A DNA stretch of 64,000 nucleotides from Mugil cephalus (taxonomy: Eukaryota; Chordata; Actinopteri; Mugiliformes; Mugilidae). The stretch is taken from positions 34,205,599 to 34,269,598 of the forward strand of contig NC_061770.1 in assembly GCF_022458985.1 (NCBI RefSeq), read 5' to 3'. Position numbers and translations under genes: made by a program. Numbering within the stretch: position 1 is the stretch's first letter; each line of letters begins with the position of its first letter. Below, one piece after another: positions 51,101-64,000 of this stretch. Under the pieces are notes generated by a model. That model was not told the origin of the DNA. It worked only from the letters and a program-made list of their open reading frames with translations, and did not search any database.

Positions 51101-54100
51101 TTAAATTAGCTTCTTTTGGAAAAGAGACAGGGGAATGATGATGATGTACATCTCTTTTATCGCCTACCTGAATAGTAAAGAACACAGGCTCCGTGTGCAG
51201 ACGCCCATCCAACAGGAAGCCTCGATTAGTACTGTCAGAGGCCGTAAAGGCGAATCGGTCGATCTGTGATGGTCCCCCATCGTGTTTGTACGCCACTGCT
51301 AGCTCCTTCAAATCTCTCTGAGTGAAGTTTGAACCGGCGGTCAGTGCGGTACTGGCTACGACCAGTTTGCCGTACTGTGGGGGCTGCAGGAGGACAAAGG
51401 TCAGGGCACCGGGTGGGGTGTCGGGGTCAGACATGGACAGACAGTCGGGGCCCAGGATCATGGAAGAACCTTGTGGGACAGTGAGCCCCTTGTTGGAGGA
51501 CAGAGACGGCAGGACACGGTCCACCATTTCCACCCCGACCTCAAAACTCCCATTTCTGCTCATTTTGCCATTGCTCACAACAAACCTGTGAAAATATGCA
51601 ACAGACTGGGTATTAGGGTATTGTCTGACCTGATGTGATACTTTCTGATGTGAACTGATTTAAAACTTTCCCCAAACAGGAATTTCACCAAACACAAGTC
51701 GTACAGATCTTCGTATTTCCAAACCTCCTCAATTAACCTTTCCTCGATGTGTTACATCTTTATTGATCCAAAACACTCAATTGGAAAATTACCAAGATGG
51801 ACAAAAAGACAGAAATAGTAGTAGTAGCAGAAACACGCTATTGCCAAGGGTTAGAGTTAGGGTTAGGCGAACATTGCTGGGGAGGTGTACGTCAGGCTAC
51901 GGTGTTAGAGTTTGCGTCTAAACCGCCTTTTAGGGTTGGGCTTAGGGTTTATCTTAATGTTTCATGACAGGAATGTGAACAATGCACAAACATTGCACTG
52001 CTGTAAACATGCATTGACAAAAAAAAAAGCAAAGACTCACTGAAAGGTTTCCGTGGACGCGCTGGCTTGGTTGTCGTGCACGTAAGCGACGAGGTTCGCT
52101 GCTATGTCCATCTGGCTGAAGGTGGAGATGACCAGTCCGGGATGCTTGATGTACTCTATGTGTCCGTGAGCCGGTGGGTGGGTGACGACGTACAAAAGCT
52201 CCTCTGGCTTATCGGTGCCGTCCGTGGCCAGAAGAACATCTGTGGTGAGAATGACGCGGTCGCCTCGGCTGACGTTCACAGGTTTCACGAAAATGGCAAT
52301 GTTTCCTGAAAGCACAATTAAATAATTAAATATTAGGTTATATTTAGGATTTCACGAGCATACACAGAATAGTCATAACATTATGATCAGCCATGTCCTG
52401 TCCTATGGGTCCTTTGTGCCACTTTCAAGAAGTTTGGCCAGTTTGGCCAATGTCAATGTGGCTTGCACCGATCCTTTGCCTATCCTCAAATATTTCTCAA
52501 ACCTCGACACACCTACTAATAATCAATCCCTTTATCGGAGTGGTCACAAAGTTTTGACTCCTAATAAATAGACAGTTTCATCAAAAAATTCAAGGATTTC
52601 CTACCTTTTTCTAGATCCTTCACAGAAATCTGGAAGTGCTGTGGAGGTGATTGATTCTTTCCATCAAGCAGGTGGAAGACGAAGAAATCCTGCATTTTAG
52701 CCGGGTGGACGCCTGTGTGCATGTAACGTAGAAGGTTCATGTCCACCATCTCCTGGGTGCAGTTTTCCCCGGCTGTCAGAGTCACCCAGTAGTGACGTTC
52801 CTGAGACGGGATTAGTTGGAGTTAGTGGGACTTGTTTAAGTCATAAAGGAATCTTAAGGCAACGAAATGCTTTAAGATCTAACATCTGGATGTTTTTTTT
52901 TTTTTTTTTTTTTTAAATGTCCTGTAAACAAGTGTTTTTAGCCCATTTTGCTTTCCAGGCCACCTGCAACCTTTAATATCAGGCAGTTATTTACAATTTA
53001 CTGCATGCTATAAGAGTGTGATAACCTTCCAGGAGGCGAGGTGCAACTAAAATTACCATAATGCCACCGTATTGGCGGTAAAATGCAATATGCTTTCAGA
53101 AACAGAATTTTTCCACAAACTGTGACATAATTATTGTAATCCAAAGTATGTTTCGGGGGCACATTTGTTTTTTAAAGGGGTTAAAGTTGTGCTTAAGGGT
53201 TAGGAAGCAGTCATGGTTAAAAGCAACAATGCTAACTGTCACTTTAAAGGACATCCCATGCTGTGTTGACCCATTCATCCAACCCAGTGTCATCATTCTT
53301 TACCCCTGCCATCATCACTACAGCCACCAGAGGGTGGTGTTACTTGACTGTTGGACACAAATGGTTTTGAGGCATACTGTCATGAATGAATGAAAATATT
53401 TTGTACAATGTGTCAGAAAACGACAGTTTATTGGGTTCAAATGGAGGATTTGGAGAGGGGTTATACTACAATATGAAAGGTATGTATGTATTCAAAACTT
53501 TATGGCTCTGCACAAACCTTAAGCTGAAGAAGTCCCTGGGTCGGGACACTCTCAAAGATATACAAGACATCTGAAGAGGGGCTGTCGTTGTCCTCTGCAA
53601 ATAGCGTAACGCTGGATATAAGCCTGGTTTCCCCCGGCTCCACCTGTAGTCCAAGGTTCCTGGAGGGCACACCATTGACTCAAGGTTTACCTTTAAATTT
53701 CTTTTCCAGATTTTGTGATGACTTAACAAGAAAAAGATACTTGATCAGACAAAAGATACTTGTTAAGATACTTAACAAGAAAAACAAACAATGAAATGAT
53801 GGCATTCGCCTGACCTGATGACACGAGGCTCCTCGTCATTCACTGGCAGCACCTTGACCATCACCTGTCTGTGGAGCTGGTGTCTGCCATCAGTCAGCTT
53901 GATGGTAAAACTGTCCTCCATGCTCTCAGAGTCATCATGCATGTACATCAGATCCATACCTGTGGGATACAGATGATAGTAATTCATTTGACTTATTGGT
54001 GGATGTACTACAAGCTCATTACAAGCTCTTAGGATACTACAGTACAATATCGCTGTTGTACTCTTCAGTTGCTGATATCACAGCAACAGATGAGAAGGGT

Positions 54101-57100
54101 CGGACTGTAAGATGCTGTAAGTCAATGTTAGAAATATTGCAGGGCGTTAATGAGTGAGATTTAGAGAGACTTGAGTCACTTTGAGTCGAAATGACTTCCT
54201 GAAGAATGGAAATGAAATGGGACGTTAGGTGGACATTTCATTTTAAAGCCACAAATTTCTCTTGCACTGTTCTGGCCTATGTACTAAACTAGACTGTCAA
54301 TCTTAATACACTGATTAGTTTATAAGAAGCATGTAAATATACACCAATCAGCCATAACATTACAACCACTGACATTGTAGATTAAGTAAATAATATTGAC
54401 TATGCTGTGACAATTCAATGTTCTTCTGGCAAACTGTTGGATCTGGCAGACATGTAGCACAAACCTAGACCAGACCAGGCACCCCCTCCCCACAGCAATG
54501 ACACTCCTTGATGGCAACAGGATGCAACTTGACACAAGAACAAAAACGGTTTAGGAACAACTCAAAAAACATGAAGAAAAACACAAGGTATTGACCTGGC
54601 CTCTCAGGATCCCAAACTGATCAAGTATTTGTGACACGATCCACCATTGAGACCCCTCCCCTCAACCCAAAGGCCCCCCACTAAAAACATCCTGTTGCCT
54701 GACACCAGAGGACACCCTCAGAAAGCCCATGTCCATTTTCTTATGAGTCATAATGTTGCATCTGATCGGTGTAAATTTCTTAAAGTTGCTGATGGTAAAA
54801 GCCGATAACATCACTGCTTTAATACTGACATGGGAAAAGTACCATTTGTAAGATCTGTCATGGTGAAATCAACCACAGGGGATTGAAGACCGGCTTCACG
54901 TCTCCTGCCGACTGGCTTCCCACTGATGTGGTTGACGATGCTGCCGTGCTGAGGAGGTCTGACAATGCTGAAAATCAGGCTGTTCTTGGGGATGTCCAAG
55001 TCTATCGCGTGCAACACCGACAGGTCCAGCTGCTTCATGTCTCCTTCTTGTACCTCATCACACAGGGAAGTGAGTGAACATACGGTCGCATACTTGCACA
55101 AAGTCAGAGGGGAATGTTGCGAGACTTACTGTGATGTTGCGAGCCACAAACTCTGGAACCTCGTCGTTTGTCGGGTTGATGATGATGTAGAAGGGGACGT
55201 GGGCAGAGCTGTGTTTACCGTCTGACACACAGAGCATGAACTGGTCGGCTGTGGGCTCCATCCTTTGGTGTCTGGACTGCACGTAGTTAATGTGACCCTC
55301 AATGATGTTGTTGTATGAAAAAGAAGCTGCAGAAAACGCACATGTGAGAAGATATTTACTTTTTTTTTATTGGTGGCTTAATGTACAGTACAATAATGTA
55401 CATTGTGGTGAATACCTATGCTGATGCCTGTGTTGCTTTTCTCAAAGCCAGGACTGGGAAGGACATTTTCAATGTAGCCAAACTGGGGTGGAGAAATCAG
55501 ATTGACCACCAGCTCATCCAGGACTGTGTCCACGTCAGAGGCTTTCAGATGAGACGTAGTAATTGGGGCAGTCCCACCTTCATCCACCATGAAGATGTCC
55601 CCTGCACATGAGAATAGGATAAATAATTCCTTTGAAATCCCTTTAAATGACCAGTTTATTGCATATATTGGTGTCTTATTAAGTTCTCGAGCCTATTCTT
55701 GGTTTCTAGGCTTCTTTAGACAAGAGGACCTGCACCCTATGTACATTAGTTATTGTCCTAAAAAGGTAGCTGAATTAGAAATTGCCCACCTGTAGCTAGT
55801 GAAGGGGCTTGGCTGTCGACAGGAAACACCGTGATCTGGAGGTCGTACACGGGAAGCTGAGCCGTGCCTCTGGTCCTGATGGGGTTCCCTCCACCGCAGC
55901 ATAAAGCCGAGGTCTCTGTGTCCCCATCGGAAATGACAAAGGTGATGGTGTCATGGCGAGGGGACAGTCCAATCTCCAATCCTAGGAAAGCAATCACAGA
56001 AAGCATTTTTAAACCTAGATCAGACCAGGCATCCTGACCCCATAGCAATAGGAACAACTCAAAAAACTGCTGTTTTGGATGGAGAAGTTAGACCTACACA
56101 ATATTAGGAAGGTGGTCATTTTTTTATATCTGGTTGGTGTATTAGCGCTGGCATTTTGCACATATTATACTAAGTGATTGTGAGGAATTTGTGAGGAATT
56201 TGGTGTACGTGTCATTGATTAACAGTGTGGAAAATACTCTTAATTTCTTTATGAGAATCTAAATATCAGCACAAAAAAGTTGGAGCCAGGATTTGGTTAG
56301 CCAAGCTTAGAATAAAGGCTAGCTGCAAGGTTGTCCTCGAACTACCTCCTCTGGTATCTAACCTGTGTGTTTGTAGGTGATGATCCCTGCGGTGATGTCT
56401 GCCTGGACGAAGCGGTCAACCACAACACCACTTCGCAGCACCACGCCATGATACGGCTGCCGGGCAATCAAGAAGACCAGGCTGCCATTGTCGCTGTCTG
56501 CATCAGTAGCGTAGATGTACTCTGCTGTGATGACTATTTCCTGTCCCTCTGCACAGCTCAGAACTGGTTTCAGATCAGCTACCACTACTGGGACTTCATC
56601 GTTGATAAGTGTTACCTGGAAATAAAAAGGAAGTCAGGGCAGAAGCCTCCAGTTATGAAAAAATTTACATCATTACTATGTCTTTTGTGACTTGTAGGCT
56701 CCAAACTGGAAAATGGTAAATTATCAGCAGAATGCAGCTCGTTGGCTACTGCTGATTCAGTAGATTTCCTCAAATGACAGTAATTACCTTCACGTGCAGG
56801 ACAAAATTGAACGCATTGGTGCCATCGGTTGCAATGAATTCAATGTGGTCCTCTGTGGTTTCTGAGCTGTCATGATTATACCTGCATGAACAAATAAATG
56901 TATAAAAGTGGTGACAAAATTTATACAGTGAAATTAGGCAGTAACAAAACACTTAGGGACCAATTTAGGGAAATATCTGTTTCGATTTGCTGGACCATTT
57001 ATTTGTTTTTATTCGTTTTAAATGTGGAGTCCTTCAAGGTTTCATTCTGGGTCCTCTTTTATTTTCTCTCTCTTAATGTGTCAAATGTCAAAAATTAATT

Positions 57101-57667
57101 TTGAAATGACTGATGCTGGATGTCTGACCTAACTTTAAGGCTTTTCAGATCTTGCAGGGTAAAGGTTTGGCCTGGTTTTAGATGTTGGCCACCCAGCTGC
57201 AGAGCACCGTGCTGTGGTTCTCCCTGAAGCTCCACCCGAATGGCGTCTTCACCAGAATCTACATCCGACACCAGTAAGTGTTCAGGGCCGAGCCAGCACT
57301 CCCCTCCTTCATCTACAGACAATGGGTTTGTGATAACCTGAAACACAACGCACCCACACTTTTTCTACATTTCCACTATTAAGAAACAAGATAAGAATTA
57401 GGATGTTTTTATTTGTACCTGTGGTGGTTGGTTGTCCACTGGTACCACAGTGACGTTAAAGCAGATCCCGGTGATAGTTTTACCCAGGTGGTTGGTAACA
57501 GAGAGAACAAACTGGATATGCTGGGGGTACGGACCGATGTCCATGATTGGAGGCATGTAGGCTACTTTCATGAAGTTCACGGCATGCTGGAAACAAAAAG
57601 TTTCAAGATGGTCAATGTTATTCACTTCTCCTGTCAGTGGTCATGATATTGTGGCTGATCGGTGTAT

Positions 57668-57702
<35 letters not shown>

Positions 57703-60700
57703 AAGAAAAAAACATTTACTTGTGTGAAGAGCCTCAGCACTGGTGCATTGGAGTCCTTGGTGAATTTAGGTATGCTGTCGACAAGGAACAACCTCCCTGC
57801 ATCTGGACTCCTGCCCATTAGAAAAAAACAAGGCGTAGTTCAAACCGAATGTTTTCCCACAGGGTGATTTTCGAAGGCAAATGTGTAGTAACCTGTGAGG
57901 ACTGGTATAGAAAGGCGGAGTGGTAACGGTGTATGTCAGCTCGCTGTCTGGCGACTCCTGATCTACAAAGTGAAGCTGCTGCCGCGTTATATGAACCACT
58001 TCAGTTTCTTTGATCACAAGACACCGACTGGACCCGGGAACCTCTTTAGGTGGTTGGTCTGGAACTGGTTCTATGTGCACCATCACCACCTGAAGACACC
58101 GTTACATTGCCTGAGAAACTGCATAAAGCTCAAAAATGTAAAGTATTTCAGAAGTTGGTTACTACTACTACTACCCACTTGTGGCTCTGAGAGGTTTGGG
58201 GGATCATGGAAATCCGACAGCACCACCTCAAAGGAATCATCGAACACCTCGTTCCCAAGGTGTCGATAGAAGACGATCGACTGAGACAGGTCCTTCTGCA
58301 GAAAGTGGCTGACAGGATAACCTGGATTAAGACCAACAAATGACATGGATAAAATATAAAGAGATGCTTATCTAGGTGTAATATATTCATTGTGGAGTGT
58401 TTCACCAAAAGGACTGAATTTCAGGTCCCGGTGCTGCATCCAGCTACTACTGACCTGTGAGCCCTGGTCCTGGGATCTTCATGACCTCTCCTGCCTGTGG
58501 GGGGCGGGTAATGTTATAGAGGATGTAATCGTCGCTGGAGTCCATGTCTGAGGCCTGGAGGGTGGAGCCCCTCAACAGAGTCATGTGGCCCTCAGAGACC
58601 TCCAGCAGCATGTTGGTGATGAGGAAAGGAGGGCTGTCGTCCTTAGGAAGGACCTTAATGGGGAACTTGTGTCGGGTCTGATGGCGGCCGTCGGTGATGC
58701 GAAAGATGATGAAGTCCTTGGTGGAGTCACTGTCGTCGTGGTGATAGCGAACCACGCCCTCTTTGATGTCTTTGACTGTGAACATGAAGCCTTTTCCACC
58801 TGAAGTTGCCATCAAACAAACGAATATAAAAACATATATTACTGTATGTTTACTGGGATAGGCTCCAGCACCTTGCGACCCTAGTTAGGATAAGCAGTGT
58901 TAGAAGAAGAGATTATGAGATTTTATGTTTTATTGTATATAATAAGATAAATTGTCCTCAGTATACAAAACATGTAACTAACTCAAGCAACAGGATGATG
59001 AATTTGCTTTAATTCTGGAAAGAAGGTGAAATAGCTAGCCGAGCATTCCTCCAAGGTAGCAGAATCCAACTGTACTACCAAGTGTACTAATTAGCCAATA
59101 AAGGGCCAAAAAGGATTTCTTGGTCCAGAGCAATAACAATTTACAATCATCAGAGATTTTCCTCTTTTATTTTAAGCCAAGTTTTTCTAGAGCTTGAGGA
59201 TGCTAGTGATAGACATCTATTTTATGCAATTGATAGATTTTTTCTACTACCACTGATTCCAGTCCTTAGTGGCGCTGACCGCTAAAAGCTAAAACACAAT
59301 TTGCTATACCCTCAAAAGGCAGATGAAACCATATAGAATCAAGTCTATACGTGACTGTATACAGTTTTGCCGCAGTACCTCTGACAGTCAGCCGTCCATG
59401 CTGAAGGCCATCCACCGTGATGAGACGAACAGCGTTCAAATTGTCGTTGTCCACTATCTGGAACTGCTCCCATGTTATCGGACGAGACTGACCCTCTAAC
59501 AGGCTGAGACCTACAAGACAGAATGTTCTTAGAAAACGACTAGGCTAAAGTTATGTATCAATCATATCCAAAAATGTTAAAGGAAGGCAACTGGATTTGT
59601 AGAATTTCTTTAAGATATTTAACCCAAGTCTTCAGTTTCTAAAGGACTGGTCGAGGATATGGGGTTTAAATAGGAACATCTGTGAGATTTACCCAGCAAT
59701 GGGTACCCTGGGTAATCAGGGTATTCATCAAATGAATATATAACAAACTAAATTGCCTCTTTAATAGGACTTTGTTAACATACCCATGTTCCAGGAGACT
59801 CTGGGTGCATTTGTGTCAGCATTCCTTACTGACATGTGAACAGTCATTGACGGGCTCTTCTCAAAGAAAAAATCGTGAACCTCAAACTCGACCTGTAAAG
59901 AAAAATACGGTCTTTAAGATGCCTATGACAACACAGAATGTATTATAATAAAGGGACGACCTACCTCGTAATTCCTACGTTGGGTTTGCGAGGAGTTCGG
60001 AGGTTGATACCCAATGAGCATGTCATTGAGATCAAACCACGTAAAAGAGGAGATTGGGCGTGTGTGGTCGGACAAGTGCGTGATGAACCCATCCACTGGA
60101 GGTTTAGTGATGTTAAAAACCAAAAGGTGCTTAGGAGTTTCCTCATCTTCGGCATCCAACGTAGCAGTGGACATGGGTGTTAGGATGAACTGGTCTACTT
60201 CCAGGATAAACATAGACATGAAGGATGGTTTAGGAGGCTGGTTGGGCATGGCACCAATGATCCGAACTGGGATCCAGGCCTGTTCGGACTACAAGGTATA
60301 AAAAAATGTCTTAGTACCAAACTAAGATTGTAACAAACGTATGCCGATAAAACATGGGTTGACAAAGGAAGTAGTTTTACTTAAAAGATAAAATATAAGA
60401 CTGAGCTACTTACCTTATATATGCTGCCACTTCTAATGTCCTTGAGGTCCAGTCTGATTGCGATGTAGTCTATGTCTGGAGATGGAGGCTGTATGTGCTG
60501 ATACCGTAGCCCCATCATCAGGAAGTCATCACAGGAAATCTTGGTGAACTTCACTAGTTTCAGACCCTTCAGACAATCCTCAGATTTACACATCGCTCTG
60601 GCTTTATTATCTGAATAATGAAACAACCATATTAATACACTTGACTGTGACTTATAAATGACATCTTGTTGTGGCTGAAATTGTTAAGTTAAAGTCCACT

Positions 60701-63283
60701 TTCCAATTTTTGGATTACTGTAAATTATGTATAAATATGTAATATTATGTGACACAATTTCAAATACCCCAAATTTTCTCTTACTCATTTTCATTTTCAA
60801 AGCCTTTGGAGTCTGCTTTCAAGCTATAAACCTCCCAACCACAGAGTTGTTTTCATTGGTCCATGGGTCTGTGTTAACCAGTTATTAGTTCTGGCAAAAA
60901 AAATCCTTGGACATTTGTCCTTGCATCAAGACTCATGTTTATCATTTACCCTAAAATGAAGGTTGGCAGAGTTTGAAAATCAAACCAATCAATCATTACG
61001 TTTTAATGTAGCAAAACTTGATCTAGTACTATGAATAGTGAAACATACTCTAGCTATCCTATAAATATGAACAAATCTCAGCTGAACTGCACCTTGAAAG
61101 CAGAACAAACAGCAAAGAGTTCACTGTGGGTAGAGGATGACCACAATGGTTGGAGGTGACGGAAAGGTGAAAGCGACCACCAGATAACCACCATTTACAA
61201 CTGTGCACATCTACAGCACTTCAAACCTTGAGGTTGATGGGCTACAACATCTGAGACTGAGGTGAGTGCAACCTCAGATTGTAAAAAAAATAGCTTGAGC
61301 CTACTTAGTATACTCTTGAGTAGGCTCAGGAATCAGAATTTAGAACCAGTTTCATAAATTACCCAGCTGTTGACGCAGGGGAATGAAGCTCTCTGGCTCG
61401 TCTCCTCTCTTGGTGGCTTTCTCCGGCTCTCCGGTGACCAGCTGTCCATGGGCTGGCAGGTGGGAGTCATGGCTACTTAGGTGAACACTGCATTCCAGGG
61501 TAGACCTCCTTTCATAGTGGAAGGACACCACGTTGCCATCGACAGGATCGGAGAGGCTGTAGAACTCATGAACCTCAAGGAACTTGGGCCCCAGCTTGAT
61601 GATACTGCATTCTGGTTCCATGATGTCCACGTGAAGAGAAAACACCTCCATGTGCGTCTCTGTCTCTGTGAACCTGGCCCAAATCACAAAACAATTCAGT
61701 TTTAGCATGAAGTATTATGCATAAATGTGATGTTAGTTCCACTGAAGACAAAGAATAAAATTAATATCTGACTTCTTCTGGTGTTGTACCTGTATAAGCG
61801 AAGCTTGACGGTGTCCTCCTTTAACAATGGACAGCCGTTGTGGACGTACTTCACCTCATCAGCCAGGTAATGGCAGTCAAACACCTAAAGAAAATAAACA
61901 CACAAATCTGTATCACAAACATATTTCAAACATCTGGATCCTGAACGTGAGGAAACAACCTGGCCAGATGTAAAATTTAGGATATTTGTAGATTTGCCAG
62001 TTTATCGATAACGATAATTAATAATGTCTTCATTAACTGATCAGGCATAACATTATGCCAACTGAAAGGAGAAGTATATAACATTGACCATCTCATGACA
62101 ATTCAGTGTTCTACTGGAAAACTTTTGGACCTGGCATTCATTGGTGTGGATGGATGGATGGACCAGACCAGACACCCCACCCCATAGCAATGACACTCTT
62201 CCCAGCAAGATACAGCCTGACCTGGCCTCCAAATTCACTAGACTGTGGGATGATCATTGTAATTTTCAACATGTTTGTACAACAACATAATTTTAGTATT
62301 TGGGGTAAAGTTGCCAAAAATAAATTAATCCCAACCCCCAAAAGGTCTCAAAATTACATATGAGGTATAGCAAGTATTCAAATATAGTGACTCTTACCAA
62401 AAGTCTCTGTCTCAATAAGAGCTTGGTGGTTAGATATGGGGAATGTTAGAATATCAAACTAAGTTAAAGTAAAAGTATAACTTATACTTATTCACTCAAA
62501 TATAGTGAGGCGATGCCTTTAATACTGTTGCAAAGGGACAGTTTAAAGTTTCAGCCTAAACTTTTCTCAACAGCAAAGAGCTGCTTTGGGACACTCTGTG
62601 GTTTGACTGTATCTGTCAGCACAGAGTTATTAGAGAGGAGACAGCCGGTCTACCTGCACAACAAAGGGACAGGTATGGAGCCGACTTCTCTTTCCCGAAA
62701 ATCTTAGAGAGCTACCATATAAAAATTAAGGAATTACATGCATAACTGACAACACAGCATTACTGAAATGACGTTGTAGGGCTGTAGATTTACGCCACTT
62801 GACAGTCTTGTACTTTATCTCACTGTATGAATTAAAGAAAAAAGTATATCACAAAATGGACAGAAGCCTATTAGGACGCTGAAAAATAAATGAGTTACAA
62901 CCCATCGTAGAGCTCTTGTCATTATTACCACAACTCCAGTGATATATTAGGTGGTTTCCTTCATGTTAGCCGTCATGCAAGTGAAATGTGTGCGTTTAAA
63001 CCGTACACCGTTGCTGTACTTGTGCATTAAGGTTTTTTTTTTCCATTACCTCAGGCATGAGCTTTCCCACTCGTTGAGTTATGGGCTCGTTCAACACCAC
63101 CTCCACCTTGCAGGCGTCCTTCTGGTGGGGAATATGGAACTGCAGGTCACCCTCCTGAAGGTAGGCCGACTGACCCCGCTTCACCTTTAAACCTTTGTTG
63201 ACTTTCACAAGAGAGGAAGAAGCCATTCCCAGTAGAAGCACTGGGAGGAACGTCCAGGCCAGAGTTTGACGACGCGAACCCAT
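44762..63283 (-). CDS. frem1: FREM1 (FRAS1-related extracellular matrix protein 1), complete 36-exon coding sequence
   Basis: Secreted basement-membrane protein; in mammals it works with FRAS1 and FREM2 in epidermal-dermal adhesion. Exons, 5' to 3' on the minus strand: 63050-63283, 61790-61884, 61363-61673, 60414-60610, 59965-60288, 59784-59892, 59379-59510, 58455-58799, 58179-58321, 57893-58089, 57720-57810, 57419-57586, 57129-57337, 56788-56881, 56363-56615, 55790-55981, 55416-55601, 55130-55326, 54843-55053, 53815-53959, 53518-53659, 52605-52800, 52041-52305, 51168-51585, 49836-50037, 49612-49756, 49409-49538, 49230-49302, 48223-48372, 47929-48137, 47789-47836, 47522-47707, 47195-47326, 46800-46915, 46521-46606, 44762-44958. 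They sum to 2176 codons (2175 aa; human about 2179). Signal peptide about 1-24; RGD at 199-201; CSPG/NG2-type repeats about 280-1730 (recurring RPPxxG and YxHD motifs); Calx-beta about 1735-1851; C-type lectin domain about 2044-2175. The lectin domain separates FREM1 from FREM2, FREM3 and FRAS1. Confidence 0.97.
45101..45157 (+). repeat. Microsatellite (TA)n
   Basis: About 28 TA units in the last frem1 intron. Confidence 0.95.
45681..45958 (+). mobile_element. Uninterrupted copy of the 20681-21737 repeat
   Basis: Begins TAAGAGCTGATTCA and ends GTTCCTTGCCCCATA, in line with the outer parts of the aco1-intron copy. It reads straight through where the 808-bp insertion sits there. In the last frem1 intron. 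Confidence 0.65.
50299..50371 (+). tRNA. tRNA-Arg(ACG), copy 1, diverged
   Basis: 73-nt cloverleaf with a 7-bp acceptor stem (GGGCTAG with CTAGCTC, one G-U pair), discriminator G and anticodon loop CTACGGA (anticodon ACG). Relative to copy 2 it has G at position 29 facing A in the anticodon stem, and TTTGACT in the T loop, so the conserved C56 is T. A TTTT run follows a few bases downstream. It lies antisense in the frem1 intron between exons 24 and 25. It may be a decaying copy. Confidence 0.8.
50716..50788 (+). tRNA. tRNA-Arg(ACG), copy 2
   Basis: 73-nt cloverleaf, same acceptor stem as copy 1, anticodon stem TCTGA with TCAGA fully paired, loop CTACGGA (anticodon ACG, read as inosine-CG for CGN arginine codons), and T loop TTCGACT intact. 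One T-stem pair is U-G. It starts 417 bases after copy 1, and both are preceded by a similar A-rich run ending in TTACAAG, so the pair arose by local duplication. No TTTT follows within the first 20 bases, so transcription termination is uncertain. Confidence 0.88.
54341..54773 (+). mobile_element. ATCAGCC-type MITE, complete copy in frem1 intron
   Basis: Left end ACACCAATCAGCCATAACAT and right end GTTGCATCTGATCGGTGTA enclose about 430 bp. Confidence 0.75.
56005..56143 (+). mobile_element. ATCAGCC-type MITE, right part in frem1 intron
   Basis: Family interior from CCTAGATCAGACCAGGCATC to a degraded right end GGTTGGTGTA. Confidence 0.5.
57628..57702 (-). mobile_element. MITE end fragment plus poly-A run in frem1 intron
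   Basis: CTCCTGTCAGTGGTCATGAT and GGCTGATCGGTGTA form the reversed left terminus only. A run of about 31 A residues follows, separating it from exon 11 by a few bases. Confidence 0.55.
62035..62262 (+). mobile_element. ATCAGCC-type MITE, internally deleted
   Basis: Left end ACTGATCAGGCATAACATTA, family interior with a local GGAT repeat, no right terminus. In the frem1 first intron. Confidence 0.6.
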
Positions 63284-63749
63284 TGCCGTCGGTCACAAGC
63301 CAATGTCCTGCAGAGTCTATATGGACTGGTTTCAGAAACACCCTCTCGTTTGGGAATTTAGTGAGCTAAAGTTTGCCTTTCTTGAGAAGAAGCTATACTT
63401 TCCTCTGGTTGCATAATGATTCTGCAGCATGTGGCTGGGATCTTATCCCAGGATCAATCAGGAGCTGTGGAGGAAATTAAAAAGATATTAGTCCTTCTAT
63501 CCTACAACCCTATCCTACCTCACCCTAACCCTACAACGTTCTATCCTAGATCTCTGCAGCATATAACAAAGTGCACAAAGGAAATTAAAGAAAAACATCA
63601 CAGAAGCAGTTCAAACAAAAGAGCAGAGTCTTTGCTACAAGAAGAGGTTGCACTTCGACAATAAAATCTTCTAGGGAGCGGTAACTCAAAAATAATAATA
63701 AGCATTTGATACAAGGTATTTAACCAACTGAGGTAGATACTACTGTATT
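63284..63749. promoter_or_regulatory. Upstream region of frem1, core promoter not resolved
   Basis: The minus-strand ATG at 63283 sits in non-repetitive DNA for about 130 bases, then short CCTATCC/CCCTAACCC motifs. A promoter is expected here, but I see no clear TATA box or CpG cluster. Confidence 0.3.
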
Positions 63750-64000
63750 TACACTGATCAGCCACATCATTATGACCACTGATAGGAGAAGTAAGTAACG
63801 TTGCCGATCTTGTGACAATTCAGTGTTCTGCTGAGAAACTTTCAGACCTGGCATTCATTGGTGTGGATTTTACTTAGACGTGTAGCACCCACTTAAACCA
63901 GACCAGACACCCCCCACACCCCATAGCAATGGCACTCCTTGATGGCAGCAGCTTAACAGTTTAGGAACAAATCACATAACATGAAGAACAGCACAAGGTG
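63750..64000 (+). mobile_element. ATCAGCC-type MITE, cut by the window end
   Basis: Left end ACACTGATCAGCCACATCAT followed by the family interior to the last base. Confidence 0.65.

Overview
The window is nuclear DNA from a vertebrate, almost certainly a ray-finned (teleost) fish. It holds multi-exon genes with GT-AG introns, encoding proteins that align end to end with the vertebrate iron-regulatory protein 1/cytosolic aconitase and FREM1. The introns and intergenic DNA are full of short inverted-repeat DNA transposons, microsatellites and two tRNA-Arg copies. I cannot name the species.

Layout. 1-3.7 kb is repeats and unannotated DNA, including a 400-bp transposon with a relic THAP exon. 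3.8-6.8 kb (+) is a four-exon gene derived from a transposase: an N-terminal THAP zinc finger, a coiled coil and a DDE_Tnp_4-type domain in which all three expected catalytic acids are replaced. 8.3-8.7 kb carries a second, deleted copy of that gene's 5' leader. 8.8-21.9 kb (+) is aco1/IRP1: a probable 5' non-coding exon plus 20 coding exons, 893 aa. 22-30.4 kb has no recognisable gene. 30.5-31.7 kb (-) is an intronless progestin/adipoQ receptor, closest to PAQR9 from memory. 32-39 kb is repeat-rich and gene-free. 39.1-41.7 kb (-) is a small four-exon leucine-rich-repeat gene (209 aa) with one non-AG splice acceptor. 42.3 kb (+) has a short terminal-exon-like reading frame followed by AATAAA. 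44.8-63.3 kb (-) is a complete frem1: 36 exons, 2175 aa, with signal peptide, RGD, CSPG repeats, Calx-beta and C-type lectin domain. Two tRNA-Arg(ACG) copies sit antisense in one of its introns.

The genes do not form a pathway: iron sensing, basement-membrane adhesion and steroid-type receptor are separate functions. What links the window is mobile-element activity. One MITE family with termini like ACACCGATCAGCC is scattered through both large genes, and one copy begins exactly at an aco1 exon-intron junction. Exon coordinates were read by eye from splice motifs and checked by reading-frame continuity: the three large gene models sum to whole codons (894, 2176 and 482).
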